Positions 8,265 through 16,351 of a stretch of 64,000 bases of DNA are shown piece by piece. The notes beneath the pieces were generated by a model. That model was not told the DNA's origin. It was given only the letters and a program-made list of their open reading frames with translations, and ran no database searches. Source of the DNA: Streptomyces sp. WM4235 (GTDB taxonomy: Bacteria > Actinomycetota > Actinomycetes > Streptomycetales > Streptomycetaceae); assembly GCF_001279725.1 (NCBI RefSeq), contig NZ_LGDE01000068.1:65655-129654 (forward strand), read 5' to 3'. Position numbers and translations under genes: made by a program. Position 1 is the first letter of the stretch; each line of letters begins with the position of its first letter.

Positions 8265-9164
8265 TCAGATCTGCGCGCCGGAGAGGCGCTCGACCGCGCG
8301 GAGCAGGGCGGAGTGGTCCAGGCCACCGTCACCCTGGGCGCGCAGCGAGGCGACGAGCTGGGCGACGACCGCGCCGACCGGGAGGGCCGCACCCACATTG
8401 CGGGCGGCGTCGGTGACGATGCCCATGTCCTTGTGGTGCAGGTCGATCCGGAAGCCGGGCTTGAAGTCGCGGTTCAGGAAGTTGTCCTTCTTGCGCGTCA
8501 GCACCGTGGAGCCGGCCAGACCGCCGTTGAGAACGTCCAGGGCGGCGGTGAGGTTCACGCCGGACTTCTCCAGGAAGACGACGGCCTCGGCGCACGCCTG
8601 GATGTTCACCGCGACGATGAGCTGGTTGGCGGCCTTCACCGTCTGGCCGGAGCCGTGCGGGCCGCACAGGACGATGGTCTTGCCGAGGGCCTCCAGGACC
8701 GGCAGGGCCTCGTCGAAGTCGGCCTGCTCGCCACCCACCATGATCGACAGCACGGCCTCGATGGCGCCGGCCTCGCCGCCGGACACCGGGGCGTCGATGA
8801 CGCGGATGCCCTTCTCGGCGGCGTTCTTGGCGAGGTCGATCGAGGTCTGCGGGGTGATCGACGACATGTCGATGATCAGCGCGCCGGACTTCGCGTTCTC
8901 CAGGATGCCGTTCTCGCCGTAGGCGATGGCCTCGACCTGCGGGGAGGCGGGCACCATCGTGATGACGACGTCGGCGTCCTTGACGGCCTCGGCGATCGCG
9001 CCGGCCGCGGTGCCGCCGGCGGCGGCGAGGCGGTCCAGCTTGTCTTGCTCCAGGGTGAAGCCGGTGACCGAGTAGCCGGCCTTCAGGAGGTTCTCGGCCA
9101 TGGGGGAGCCCATGATGCCGAGACCGACCCAGGCGATCGACGGGAGGGCAGCGGGGTTGCTCAT
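8265..9164 (-). CDS. glxR: 2-hydroxy-3-oxopropionate (tartronate semialdehyde) reductase
   Basis: A 299-residue NAD(P)H-dependent beta-hydroxyacid dehydrogenase that reduces tartronate semialdehyde to D-glycerate in the glyoxylate-to-glycerate route. The N-terminal Rossmann motif is AWVGLGIMGSPMAENL. The substrate-binding signature is DAPVSGGEAGA and the catalytic Lys is in TVKAANQLIV. Other members of the superfamily (3-hydroxyisobutyrate dehydrogenase) share these motifs; the adjacent hydroxypyruvate isomerase gene decides the call. GAAGGA lies upstream of the ATG. It is the second gene of a hyi-glxR operon with a 75-nt gap. Confidence 0.9.
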   Translation of the reverse strand: MSNPAALPSIAWVGLGIMGSPMAENLLKAGYSVTGFTLEQDKLDRLAAAGGTAAGAIAEAVKDADVVITMVPASPQVEAIAYGENGILENAKSGALIIDMSSITPQTSIDLAKNAAEKGIRVIDAPVSGGEAGAIEAVLSIMVGGEQADFDEALPVLEALGKTIVLCGPHGSGQTVKAANQLIVAVNIQACAEAVVFLEKSGVNLTAALDVLNGGLAGSTVLTRKKDNFLNRDFKPGFRIDLHHKDMGIVTDAARNVGAALPVGAVVAQLVASLRAQGDGGLDHSALLRAVERLSGAQI

Positions 9165-9239
9165 GATGAGGGTCCTTCTCTTAATGCTTTGTACGAAAAG
9201 TGCGTGAGGTGCCTGGCTGATCGCCCGGACTTGGTCCGC

Positions 9240-10073
9240 CTACTTCGCGGCGCGGGCCTCGGCCGGCAGCCACGCGAAGGAGGCGGGGGCGTCGGCGGCC
9301 TTGTACTCCAGGCCTACGTAGCCCTCGTATCCGGCCTTCCTCAGCTGGTCGAGCAGCTCCTCCAGGGGCAGCTCGCCGGTGCCGGGGGCACCGCGTCCGG
9401 GCTTGTCCGCGATCTGGACGTGCCCGGTCTTGGCGGCGTACTTTTCGATGACCTCGGAGAGGTCCTCATCGTTCATCGCCAGGTGGTACAGGTCGAGGAG
9501 GAACTTGGCGTTGCCGAGACCGGTGGCCTCGTTCACCTTGTCCACCACCTCGATGCCGGCCGGCGCGCTCACCAGGGGGTAGAGCGGCGACTCGGGCTTG
9601 TTGAGGGTCTCGATCAGGAGGATCGCGCCCACGCGGTCCGCGGCCCGGGCGGCCACGACCAGGTTCTCCAGGGCGAGCTCGTCCTGGACGGCCGGGTCGA
9701 CGCCTTCCACGCGGTTTCCGTAGAGGGCGTTCAGCGCCTTGCAGCCGACCGAGGCCGCGAAGTCGGCGGCCACGTTGATGTTGGCGTTGAAGCGCTCCGA
9801 CTCCTCACCGGGGACCGAGACCGCGCCGCGGTCGGGACCCGGCAATTGGCCGGCGTAGAAGTTCAGGCCCACCAACCGGGTGCCGGCGTCCTCAAGAGCC
9901 TTCTTGAGGGCGTCGAGCTCCGCCTGGGCGGGAGTGGGGGTCTCGATCCAGGGCCACCACAGCTCGACCGCGGTGAAGCCCGCCGCGGCGGCGGCCGCGG
10001 GACGCTCCAGAAGCGGGAGTTCCGTGTAGAGGATCGAAAGGTTTACATCGAAGCGCTGGTCCGTGTATCCCAT
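9240..10073 (-). CDS. hyi: Hydroxypyruvate isomerase
   Basis: A 277-residue TIM-barrel sugar-phosphate-isomerase-fold enzyme interconverting hydroxypyruvate and tartronate semialdehyde. Start MGYTDQRFDVNLSILYTELP is the standard N-terminus. Metal-site Glu and His residues appear in LLIETLN, FLLDLYHLAM, HVQIAD and GYEGYVGLEYKA. An upstream in-frame ATG at 10154 would run through the operator and -10 region and is rejected. The ribosome site GGAAGGAG directly abuts and partly overlaps the TTCC-N7-GGAA operator, so repressor binding would also mask it in DNA terms. The partner glyoxylate carboligase gene is not in this window. Confidence 0.9.
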   Translation of the reverse strand: MGYTDQRFDVNLSILYTELPLLERPAAAAAAGFTAVELWWPWIETPTPAQAELDALKKALEDAGTRLVGLNFYAGQLPGPDRGAVSVPGEESERFNANINVAADFAASVGCKALNALYGNRVEGVDPAVQDELALENLVVAARAADRVGAILLIETLNKPESPLYPLVSAPAGIEVVDKVNEATGLGNAKFLLDLYHLAMNDEDLSEVIEKYAAKTGHVQIADKPGRGAPGTGELPLEELLDQLRKAGYEGYVGLEYKAADAPASFAWLPAEARAAK

Positions 10074-10089
10074 GAGGGGTGTGCGCTCC

Positions 10090-10154
10090 TTCCGTATTGC
10101 GGAAGTTGTTTTCTGCTTGATGGAAGACTGCATCGAGGTTCGCGTGGCTGTCAA
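10090..10154 (-). promoter_or_regulatory. hyi-glxR promoter and TTCC-N7-GGAA operator
   Basis: On the minus strand a consensus -35 TTGACA (10149-10154) is followed after 17-18 nt by a weak -10 (CAGTCT, around 10125-10130). The palindrome TTCCGCAATACGGAA occupies 10090-10104, about 20 nt downstream of the -10 and ending at the ribosome site. No TCAAC palindrome is present here, unlike the catalase, allB and malate synthase promoters. Confidence 0.65.
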
Positions 10155-10198
10155 GTGCGGACTGCCGAAACCTGCGGAGCGCGGGGTAGCTTGACCGC

Positions 10199-10450
10199 GT
10201 GCGATTGAGAGTGGAATTCACGACCGAGCCCTTCGATCTCGAAGAGGCCCCCGCCCATGCCGTGGCCGCTCGCGAGGTCATCCAGAAGGCGCGGCTCGAC
10301 GCGGTGGACGTCGGCCCCTTCGGCAACACCGCCGAGGGCGGGTCCGAAGAGGTGCTCACCGCCGTTTCCGCGCTCCTGCGCGATGCGCTGGAGGCCGGAG
10401 CCACGCGCGTCTCGCTCCAGGTGAACGTGATCCGGGAGGAGACCCCGTGA
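10199..10450 (+). CDS. Thiamine-binding-like small protein (MTH1187/YkoF-like, DUF77)
   Basis: An 83-residue protein beginning at GTG. The pattern VRLRVEFTTEPF, then VDVGPFGNTAEG, then DALEAGATRVSLQVNVI matches the MTH1187/YkoF superfamily of small ferredoxin-like-fold proteins, some of which bind thiamine or its pyrimidine. No enzyme activity is expected. There is no ribosome site; TAGCTT (10187-10192) lies six bases before the GTG, so the transcript is probably leaderless. It overlaps the next gene by 4 nt (GTGA), and the pair may act as a ligand sensor with a DNA-binding partner. The family call is from pattern recognition only. Confidence 0.65.
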   Translation: MRLRVEFTTEPFDLEEAPAHAVAAREVIQKARLDAVDVGPFGNTAEGGSEEVLTAVSALLRDALEAGATRVSLQVNVIREETP

Positions 10451-10830
10451 CCGAGCCCCGCGACCACCCGTTCGTCACCGCGGTCAAGCCGCTGGTCGAC
10501 GCCATCGGCGGCGAGCTGATGGATCCCTCCCTGGCGCAGCCCGACGACGTCGTGCTCACCTGGGAGGGTCAGGACCTGCTGGCCGTGCGCCTGCCCCAGC
10601 TGTCCGACTCGCTGGACCACATCCTGGCCGCGCTGGAGCGACGCCACGGCGTGCCCCTGGCCCGGCTCGACCGGAAGTCCAAGCAGGACGTGGTGCGCAT
10701 ATTGGAGGCGCGTGGCGCCTTCTCCGTGCGGCACGGGGTGGAAACGGTCGCGGGCGCCCTGGGGGTAAGCCGCTTCACGGTCTACAACTACCTGAACAGG
10801 GAAAACCCGAACAAGAACAGCCAGGAGTGA
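10447..10830 (+). CDS. Helix-turn-helix protein, YheO-type (HTH_22)
   Basis: A 127-residue protein. The C-terminal third (DRKSKQDVVRILEARGAF, then VETVAGALGVSRFTVYNYLN) matches the HTH_22 domain that ends YheO-like regulators. The N-terminal part (VKPLVDAIGGELMDPSL, VLTWEGQDLLAVRLPQ) looks like a shortened sensor domain; typical YheO proteins are about 220-240 residues. Its GTG overlaps the stop of the thiamine-binding-like gene. It lies between the hyi promoter and the urate operon and is a reasonable candidate for the unassigned regulator that binds the TCAAC palindrome next to uraD. That link is inference. Confidence 0.75.
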   Translation: MTEPRDHPFVTAVKPLVDAIGGELMDPSLAQPDDVVLTWEGQDLLAVRLPQLSDSLDHILAALERRHGVPLARLDRKSKQDVVRILEARGAFSVRHGVETVAGALGVSRFTVYNYLNRENPNKNSQE

Positions 10831-10853
10831 ACGGCGTCTGACGCACGGTGACG

Positions 10854-10887
10854 AGCCGCCGCCCGATTCACCCGGGCGGCGGCTTTT
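10854..10887 (+). terminator. Terminator after the HTH gene
   Basis: Perfect 12-bp inverted repeat AGCCGCCGCCCG (10854-10865) / CGGGCGGCGGCT (10873-10884), 7-nt loop, followed by TTTT. It separates the two-gene regulator unit from the urate operon. Confidence 0.85.
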
Positions 10888-10901
10888 GTGTACGCGAAGT
10901 T

Positions 10902-10942
10902 TCAACAAAGTGTTGACGCGGTGTTGTCGAGGGCGTTAGCTA
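10902..10942 (+). promoter_or_regulatory. uraD operon promoter with TCAACA-N3-TGTTGA palindrome
   Basis: The -35 TTGACG (10913-10918) and -10 TAGCTA (10937-10942) are 18 nt apart. The perfect palindrome TCAACAAAGTGTTGA (10902-10916) overlaps the -35, exactly as in the catalase promoter. No TTCC-N7-GGAA site is seen nearby. Confidence 0.7.
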
Positions 10943-10983
10943 TGCGCAGCCCGTCAAGCAACAACAGGCCACGGAGGCCTACC

Positions 10984-11490
10984 GTGACTTCGAGTCCGAC
11001 CCCGGGTCTCACCCGGTTCAACGCCTTGGACGACAGCGCGGCCACGGCCGAACTGCACGAGGTCTGCGCCAGCTCGGCGTGGGGGAGCAAGCTGCTCGCC
11101 CAGCGCCCCTTCACCACCGCCGACGCCCTGTTCTCGGCCAACGAGTCCGCCATGGCGGAGCTCACCGCCGAGGACCTGGCCGAGGCGATGGGGGGCCACG
11201 CGCCGATCGGCCGGCCGAAGCCGGGAGACCCGACCTCCGCCCGCGAGCAGCGTGGCATGGCCGGTGCCTCGGAGGACCTCAAGAACGAGCTCCTCGAACT
11301 GAACCTGGCGTACCAGGAGAAGTTCGGCCACGTCTTCCTCATCTGTGCCACCGGTGCGACCGGTGAGTTCATGCGGGACGCGGTCAGGATCCGGATCGAC
11401 AACTCGCCGGAAGCGGAGCGGGAAATCGCCCGCGGCGAGCTCGTCAAGATCAACCGGATCCGCCTGACCCGCCTCGCAGAAGGAGAGTGA
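10984..11490 (+). CDS. uraD: 2-oxo-4-hydroxy-4-carboxy-5-ureidoimidazoline (OHCU) decarboxylase
   Basis: A 168-residue all-helical enzyme that decarboxylates OHCU to S-allantoin, the third step from urate. The catalytic His and substrate-binding region is GGHAPIGRPKPGD, followed by the conserved SAREQRGM and the C-terminal KFGHVFLICATG. The GTG at 10984 is chosen because GGAGG stands seven bases upstream; an open frame from 10888 includes the promoter. It is the first gene of the uraD-uraH-uricase operon, with 7-nt and 5-nt gaps. Confidence 0.92.
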   Translation: MTSSPTPGLTRFNALDDSAATAELHEVCASSAWGSKLLAQRPFTTADALFSANESAMAELTAEDLAEAMGGHAPIGRPKPGDPTSAREQRGMAGASEDLKNELLELNLAYQEKFGHVFLICATGATGEFMRDAVRIRIDNSPEAEREIARGELVKINRIRLTRLAEGE

Positions 11491-11497
11491 GCACGCC

Positions 11498-11902
11498 ATG
11501 AGCACCGAGACCACCGCGTCGGTGTCCACGCACATCCTGGACACCAGCATCGGCAAGCCCGCCGAGGGCGTCGCCATCTCCCTGTCGGCCCGTACGGGTC
11601 CGGGCGGCGAGTGGGCGGCCCTGGGCGGCTCCGCCACCGATGCGGACGGGCGTTGCAAGGACCTGCCGGCCCTGCCGGAGGGCACCACACACGTGCGTCT
11701 CGACTTCGAGACCGAGACGTACTTCCTGAACAAGCACAGTTCGAAGAAGCAAGCCGAGGCGCAGCAGGACGCCCCCCGCGTAAGGGACAGCGGTGCGTTC
11801 TTCCCGGAGGTCACCATCACCTTTGCGGTGAACCCGGGCGAGCATTACCACGTACCGCTGCTGCTCAACCCGTTCGGCTACTCCGTTTACCGAGGGAGCT
11901 AG
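11498..11902 (+). CDS. uraH: 5-hydroxyisourate hydrolase (transthyretin-like)
   Basis: A 134-residue enzyme hydrolysing 5-hydroxyisourate, the product of urate oxidase, to OHCU. Hallmarks are STHILDTSIGKPA at the start, the HYHVPLLLNPFGYS region and the C-terminal YRGS tetrapeptide that defines the family. Compared with typical members of about 110-115 residues it carries extra charged sequence in the middle (LNKHSSKKQAEAQQ). It sits directly between uraD and the urate oxidase gene. Confidence 0.95.
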   Translation: MSTETTASVSTHILDTSIGKPAEGVAISLSARTGPGGEWAALGGSATDADGRCKDLPALPEGTTHVRLDFETETYFLNKHSSKKQAEAQQDAPRVRDSGAFFPEVTITFAVNPGEHYHVPLLLNPFGYSVYRGS

Positions 11903-11907
11903 CAGAC

Positions 11908-12831
11908 ATGCCCACGATTCTCGGCCAGAATCAGTACGGGAAAGCAGAGAACCGCGTAGTCAAGATCACGCGGGACGGCGACACCCACCACATCAAGGAC
12001 CTCAACGTCTCGGTCGCCCTCTCCGGCGACATGGACGACGTCCACTACTCCGGCTCGAACGCCAACGTGCTGCCGACGGACACCACCAAGAACACGGTGT
12101 ACGCGTTCGCCAAGGAGTACGGCATCGAGTCCGCCGAGCAGTTCGGCATCCACCTGGCGCGTTGGTTCGTCAACAGCCAGGAGCCGATCCAGCGCGCGCG
12201 CATCCGGATCGAGGAGTACTCCTGGTCCCGGATCGCCACCTCCGACGCCAACTCCAAGTTCATCGGGTCGGACGAGGTCAACCACTCGTTCGTCCGTGAG
12301 GGCATGGAGACCCGCGTCACCCAGATCACGTACGACGGCACCAACTGGGAGGTCATCTCCGGCCTCAAGGACCTCGTCGTCATGAACTCCACGAACTCCG
12401 AGTTCTGGGGTTACGTGAAGGACAAGTACACGACCCTGAAGGAGGCCTACGACCGCATCCTGGCCACCCAGGTGTCGGCTCGCTGGCGCTTCAACTGGTC
12501 GGACGACGAGCAGCGGATGCCCAACTGGGAGAAGTCCTACGCCGAGACCCGCAAGCACATGCTTCAGGCCTTCGCGGAGACCTACTCCCTGTCGCTCCAG
12601 CAGACCCTGTACCAGATGGGTTCGCGCATCATCAACCACCGTTCGGAGATCGACGAGGTCCGCTTCTCGCTCCCGAACAAGCACCACTTCCTCGTCGACC
12701 TGGAGCCCTTCGGCCTCAAGAACGACAACGAGGTCTACTTCGCCGCGGACCGCCCCTACGGTCTGATCGAGGCGACGGTCCTCCGCGACGGCGTTGACGC
12801 CCGTATCCCCGTGGACATGACCAACCTCTGA
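11908..12831 (+). CDS. pucL: Urate oxidase (uricase)
   Basis: A 307-residue cofactor-free oxidase that converts urate and oxygen to 5-hydroxyisourate and hydrogen peroxide. It is a stand-alone uricase, not fused to a decarboxylase. Recognisable segments are QNQYGKAENRVVKITRDG near the start, TDTTKNTVYAFAKEYG with the catalytic Thr-Lys region, and NKHHFLVDLEPFGLKN near the end. ATG at 11908 follows the uraH stop by 5 nt. The peroxide by-product gives a biochemical reason for the co-regulated catalase. Confidence 0.96.
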   Translation: MPTILGQNQYGKAENRVVKITRDGDTHHIKDLNVSVALSGDMDDVHYSGSNANVLPTDTTKNTVYAFAKEYGIESAEQFGIHLARWFVNSQEPIQRARIRIEEYSWSRIATSDANSKFIGSDEVNHSFVREGMETRVTQITYDGTNWEVISGLKDLVVMNSTNSEFWGYVKDKYTTLKEAYDRILATQVSARWRFNWSDDEQRMPNWEKSYAETRKHMLQAFAETYSLSLQQTLYQMGSRIINHRSEIDEVRFSLPNKHHFLVDLEPFGLKNDNEVYFAADRPYGLIEATVLRDGVDARIPVDMTNL

Positions 12832-12843
12832 CGAGCACGCGCG

Positions 12844-12870
12844 TCCCGGGGCTCCGCAGTGGCCCCGGGA
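12844..12870 (+). terminator. Hairpin after urate oxidase
   Basis: Inverted repeat TCCCGGGGC (12844-12852) / GCCCCGGGA (12862-12870), 9-nt loop, 12 nt after the uricase stop. It has no T-run. It may reduce rather than stop reading into the deaminase gene. Confidence 0.5.
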
Positions 12871-13021
12871 TCGGCGCGACACTCTTCAACTTCCTTAATC
12901 GGCACCCGGACGCAACACACGGGGCGGCAGTACTGTCAGCTGTCAAGGCCCCCGGCTCCGGCACTCAAATCCCCTGGGTTTTGCCGTGCCCGTACCGCCA
13001 CTGAAAGCACGAGGAAGTCCC

Positions 13022-14425
13022 ATGGCAGCATCGGCAGCCCAGGACAGCGCCGTCGAGCGCATCGTCATCGAGAACTGTGCCATCGCGACCGTTGACGCGA
13101 ACGACACCGAGTACGCCTCGGGTCACGTGGTCGTCGCCGGCAACAAGATCGAGTCGATCGGTGCGGGCAAAGCCCCCGAGAACCTCGCCAACGTGGTCCG
13201 CCGCATCGACGGCACGGGTCACCTCGTCACCCCGGGTCTGGTCAACACGCACCACCACTTCTACCAGTGGATCACCCGTGGTCTGGCCACCGACCACAAC
13301 CTCTTCAACTGGCTCGTCGCCCTGTACCCGACGTGGGCGCGCATCGACGAGCAGATGACGTACACGGCCGCCCAGGGCTCCCTGGCGATGATGGCCAAGG
13401 GCGGCGTCACCACCGCCATGGACCACCACTACGTCTTCCCCAAGGGCTCCGGCGACCTCTCCGGCTCGATCATCCGCGCCGCGTCCGAGATGGGCGTCCG
13501 CTTCACCCTGGCCCGCGGATCGATGGACCGCAGCGTCAAGGACGGCGGCCTGCCGCCGGACCACGCCGTCGAGACCCTCGAAGGCGCGCTCGCCGACACC
13601 GAGGCGACCGTCAAGAAGCACCACGACCACTCCTTCGACGCGATGACCCAGGTCGCCGTCGCCCCGTGCTCCCCCTTCTCGGTCTCCACCGAGCTGCTGA
13701 AGCAGGGCGCCGAGCTGGCCCGCCGGCTGAACGTGCGCCTGCACACGCACGGCTCGGAGACCGTCGAGGAGGAGCAGTTCTGCAAGGAACTGTTCGGCAT
13801 GGGCCCGACCGACTACTTCGAGTCGACCGGCTGGCTCGGCGAGGACGTGTGGATGGCGCACAGCGTCCACATGAACGACTCCGACATCGCCGCGTTCGCC
13901 CGCACCAAGACCGGTGTGGCGCACTGCCCGTCCTCCAACGCCCGTCTGGCCGCCGGCATCGCCCGCGTGCCCGACATGCTGGCCGCCGGCGTACCGGTCG
14001 GCCTCGGCGTGGACGGCACCGCCTCCAACGAGTCCGGTGAGCTGCACACCGAGCTGCGCAACGCGCTGCTCATCAACCGCCTGAACCCCGTCCACCGCGA
14101 GCGCGCACTGAACGCGCGCCAGGCCCTGCGCCTCGGTACGTACGGTGGCGCCCAGGTCCTCGGCCGCGCCGACAACATCGGTTCGCTGGAGGTGGGCAAG
14201 CTCGCCGACCTGGTGATGTGGAACGTCAGCACGCTGGCGCACTCCTCCATCGCCGACCCGGTCACCGCGCTCGTCTTCGGCGCGGCCGCACCGGTCACCC
14301 TCTCGCTGGTCAACGGCAAGCAGATCGTCGAGAACAACCGACTGCTCTTCGCCGACGAGGACGCGATCGCCGTGTCCACGCGGGAAGAGGCCCAGCGCCT
14401 CGCGCGGCTCTCCGCGCAGGCCTGA
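13022..14425 (+). CDS. 8-oxoguanine deaminase (amidohydrolase superfamily)
   Basis: A 467-residue metal-dependent deaminase of the ATZ/TRZ group. The metal motifs are NTHHHFYQWIT, LHTHGSETVEE, AHSVHMND and GLGVDGTASNES. This family is generally annotated as 8-oxoguanine deaminase, which makes urate and ammonia directly from 8-oxoguanine. Related enzymes act on isoguanine, guanine or triazines, so the substrate is inferred from similarity and from the uricase next to it. ATG at 13022 has GAGGAAG upstream. A 190-nt gap separates it from the uricase gene. Confidence 0.82.
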   Translation: MAASAAQDSAVERIVIENCAIATVDANDTEYASGHVVVAGNKIESIGAGKAPENLANVVRRIDGTGHLVTPGLVNTHHHFYQWITRGLATDHNLFNWLVALYPTWARIDEQMTYTAAQGSLAMMAKGGVTTAMDHHYVFPKGSGDLSGSIIRAASEMGVRFTLARGSMDRSVKDGGLPPDHAVETLEGALADTEATVKKHHDHSFDAMTQVAVAPCSPFSVSTELLKQGAELARRLNVRLHTHGSETVEEEQFCKELFGMGPTDYFESTGWLGEDVWMAHSVHMNDSDIAAFARTKTGVAHCPSSNARLAAGIARVPDMLAAGVPVGLGVDGTASNESGELHTELRNALLINRLNPVHRERALNARQALRLGTYGGAQVLGRADNIGSLEVGKLADLVMWNVSTLAHSSIADPVTALVFGAAAPVTLSLVNGKQIVENNRLLFADEDAIAVSTREEAQRLARLSAQA

Positions 14426-14466
14426 TCCCCCGGAGTCCGGTCGGGGGGGACGGCCCTCGACCGGCG

Positions 14467-14493
14467 GCCGCGGACCCGAGCGGGGTCCGCGGC
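14467..14493 (+). terminator. Hairpin after the deaminase
   Basis: An 11-bp perfect stem, GCCGCGGACCC (14467-14477) with 14483-14493, and a 5-nt loop, 41 nt past the deaminase stop. Confidence 0.6.
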
Positions 14494-14797
14494 AGCCGTT
14501 CCCGGGAAGCGCCCGAGGTCAACACCGAGGGCGCCCCCGGGGGCGGTGACTCGTGACACTCTCACGGCGCGCACCACCATCGGCACGCCACCGCGTCACG
14601 CCACGGCCCGCGGGCTCCCACGCACCGCGGCATTCCGTGGGAACGACTCGGGCGAATCGTTTCCGCACCCCGTGCGTCCCTCACACCCCCTCGGGACGGC
14701 ACCTCGACAACTTCACAACGGCTCGACTAGCACCGCTTTCGCACCACCTCCCAGACACCCACGTCCCTGCCGACGTGTTACCCGACCGGAGGAAGCC
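14494..14797 (+). promoter_or_regulatory. Leader region of the purine permease
   Basis: A 304-bp gene-free stretch. A possible promoter is TCGACA (14704-14709), 18 nt, TAGCAC (14728-14733). Neither purine-regulon palindrome occurs here. An open frame extends upstream of the permease start but lacks a ribosome site and codon bias. Confidence 0.4.
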
Positions 14798-16192
14798 GTG
14801 GCCGCAACGCCCAGGTTTCGCAAAGATGCAGTCGCAGTACCGGAGGAGACGCACCCGGTCGACGAGACCCTGCCTCCGCTGAAAATGTTCACGAGCGGTC
14901 TCCAACACGTGGCCGCCATGTACGCGGGTGTCGTCGCCCCGCCCATGATCGTCGGACCCGCCGTCGGTCTCTCCGCCACCGAGACGGCCTTCCTGATGGG
15001 CGCCTCGCTCTTCACCGCCGGCCTCGCCACCCTGCTCCAGACCCTCGGGTTCTGGAAGATCGGCGCCAAACTCCCCTTCGTCAACGGCGTCTCCTTCGCC
15101 GGCGTCACCCCGATGATCGCCATCGGCAAGGGGGAGGGGGTCGACGCCATCCCCGTCATCTTCGGTGCGATCATCGTCGCCGGACTCCTCGGCTTCCTGG
15201 CCGCCCCCTACTTCGGGAAGCTCGTCCGCTTCTTCCCACCCGTCGTCACCGGCACGGTCATCACCCTGATCGGCGTCTCACTGCTCCCGGTGGCGTTCAA
15301 CTGGTCGCAGGGCGGCAACAGCACCGCCTCCGACTACGGATCGATGCAGAACATCGGCATGGCCGCCCTCACCCTGGCGATCGTGCTGGTCATGCGGAAG
15401 TTCCTGCGGGGCTTCCTCCAGCAGATATCCATCCTGCTCGGCCTGGTCGTGGGCACCCTCATCGCGATCCCGCTGCACATGACGAACTTCGACGCCATCC
15501 GCGACGCGGACATCGTCGGCTTCCCCACCCCGTTCCACTTCGGCGCCCCGCAGTTCCAGGTCGCGGCCATCATCTCCATGTGCATCGTGATGCTGGTCTG
15601 CATGACCGAGTCCACTGCCGACATCCTGGCCCTCGGCAAGATCGTGGGCCGTCCGGCGGACGCGAAGACCATCGAGGGCGGCCTGCGCGCCGACACCCTC
15701 GGCAGCGCCGTCAGCCCGCTGTTCAACGGCTTCATGTGCAGTGCCTTCGCCCAGAACATCGGACTCGTCGCGATGACCAAGGTGCGCAGCCGGTTCGTCG
15801 TCGCGGCCGGCGGCGGCATCCTGATCCTGCTCGGCCTGTGTCCGGTGGCGGCCTCCGTGATCGGCGTGGTGCCGCTGCCCGTGCTCGGCGGCGCCGGCAT
15901 CGTCCTCTTCGGCTCGGTCGCCGCCAGCGGCATCCAGACCCTGGCGGGCGCCGCCATGGAGAAGGGCGAGAACGCCCTGATCGTGGCCGCCTCGGTCGGC
16001 ATCGGCCTGATACCGATCGCCGCCCCCGGCTTCTACCACGCCTTCCCGAAGGACCTGTTGGTCGTCCTCGACTCCGGCATCAGCACCGGCTGCGTCGTGG
16101 CGATCCTGCTCAACCTGGCCTTCAACCACCTCGGCGCCAAGAAGAAGGACGAGGCCGCACAGGCCACGTCGGAACCGGCGTTCGTGCACTGA
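14798..16192 (+). CDS. NCS2 family purine permease (urate/xanthine type)
   Basis: A 464-residue membrane transporter of the nucleobase:cation symporter-2 family with 12-14 predicted helices. The signature region is SAFAQNIGLVAMTKVRSR near residue 320. Other family segments are LQHVAAMYAGVVAPPMIVG at the N-terminus and the FPPVVTGTVITLIG helix. GTG at 14798 is chosen because GGAGG lies 5 nt upstream. Its position after uricase and the deaminase suggests import of urate, xanthine or 8-oxopurines by proton or sodium symport. Confidence 0.9.
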   Translation: MAATPRFRKDAVAVPEETHPVDETLPPLKMFTSGLQHVAAMYAGVVAPPMIVGPAVGLSATETAFLMGASLFTAGLATLLQTLGFWKIGAKLPFVNGVSFAGVTPMIAIGKGEGVDAIPVIFGAIIVAGLLGFLAAPYFGKLVRFFPPVVTGTVITLIGVSLLPVAFNWSQGGNSTASDYGSMQNIGMAALTLAIVLVMRKFLRGFLQQISILLGLVVGTLIAIPLHMTNFDAIRDADIVGFPTPFHFGAPQFQVAAIISMCIVMLVCMTESTADILALGKIVGRPADAKTIEGGLRADTLGSAVSPLFNGFMCSAFAQNIGLVAMTKVRSRFVVAAGGGILILLGLCPVAASVIGVVPLPVLGGAGIVLFGSVAASGIQTLAGAAMEKGENALIVAASVGIGLIPIAAPGFYHAFPKDLLVVLDSGISTGCVVAILLNLAFNHLGAKKKDEAAQATSEPAFVH

Positions 16193-16208
16193 GGCCGGAC
16201 CCCCGGCC

Positions 16209-16267
16209 GGCGCGCGGCGGTGCGTACGCCACCCACTGCGGGTGTGGCGTACGCACCGCCGCGCGCC
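16209..16267. terminator. Very long bidirectional terminator hairpin
   Basis: A 24-bp perfect inverted repeat (16209-16232 with 16244-16267; core GGTGCGTACGCC) and an 11-nt loop. It lies between two convergent genes, the purine permease and the Lrp regulator. Confidence 0.85.
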
Positions 16268-16351
16268 CGTGCTCCCCCACGGGTCCGCGTCCGGCGGCGC
16301 GGCCCACTCCCCGGGACCGCCCCGGACCGACCGCCCGTACCCCCGCCGGCA

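Noticed and set aside
10888..10983. Start of uraD at 10888
   Set aside because: This would put coding sequence over the TCAAC palindrome and promoter boxes; the GTG at 10984 has a good ribosome site and fits the family length.
14546..14797. N-terminal extension of the purine permease by 84 residues
   Set aside because: The extension is His/Pro/Arg-rich and unlike the family N-terminus, and GGAGG lies 5 nt before the GTG at 14798.
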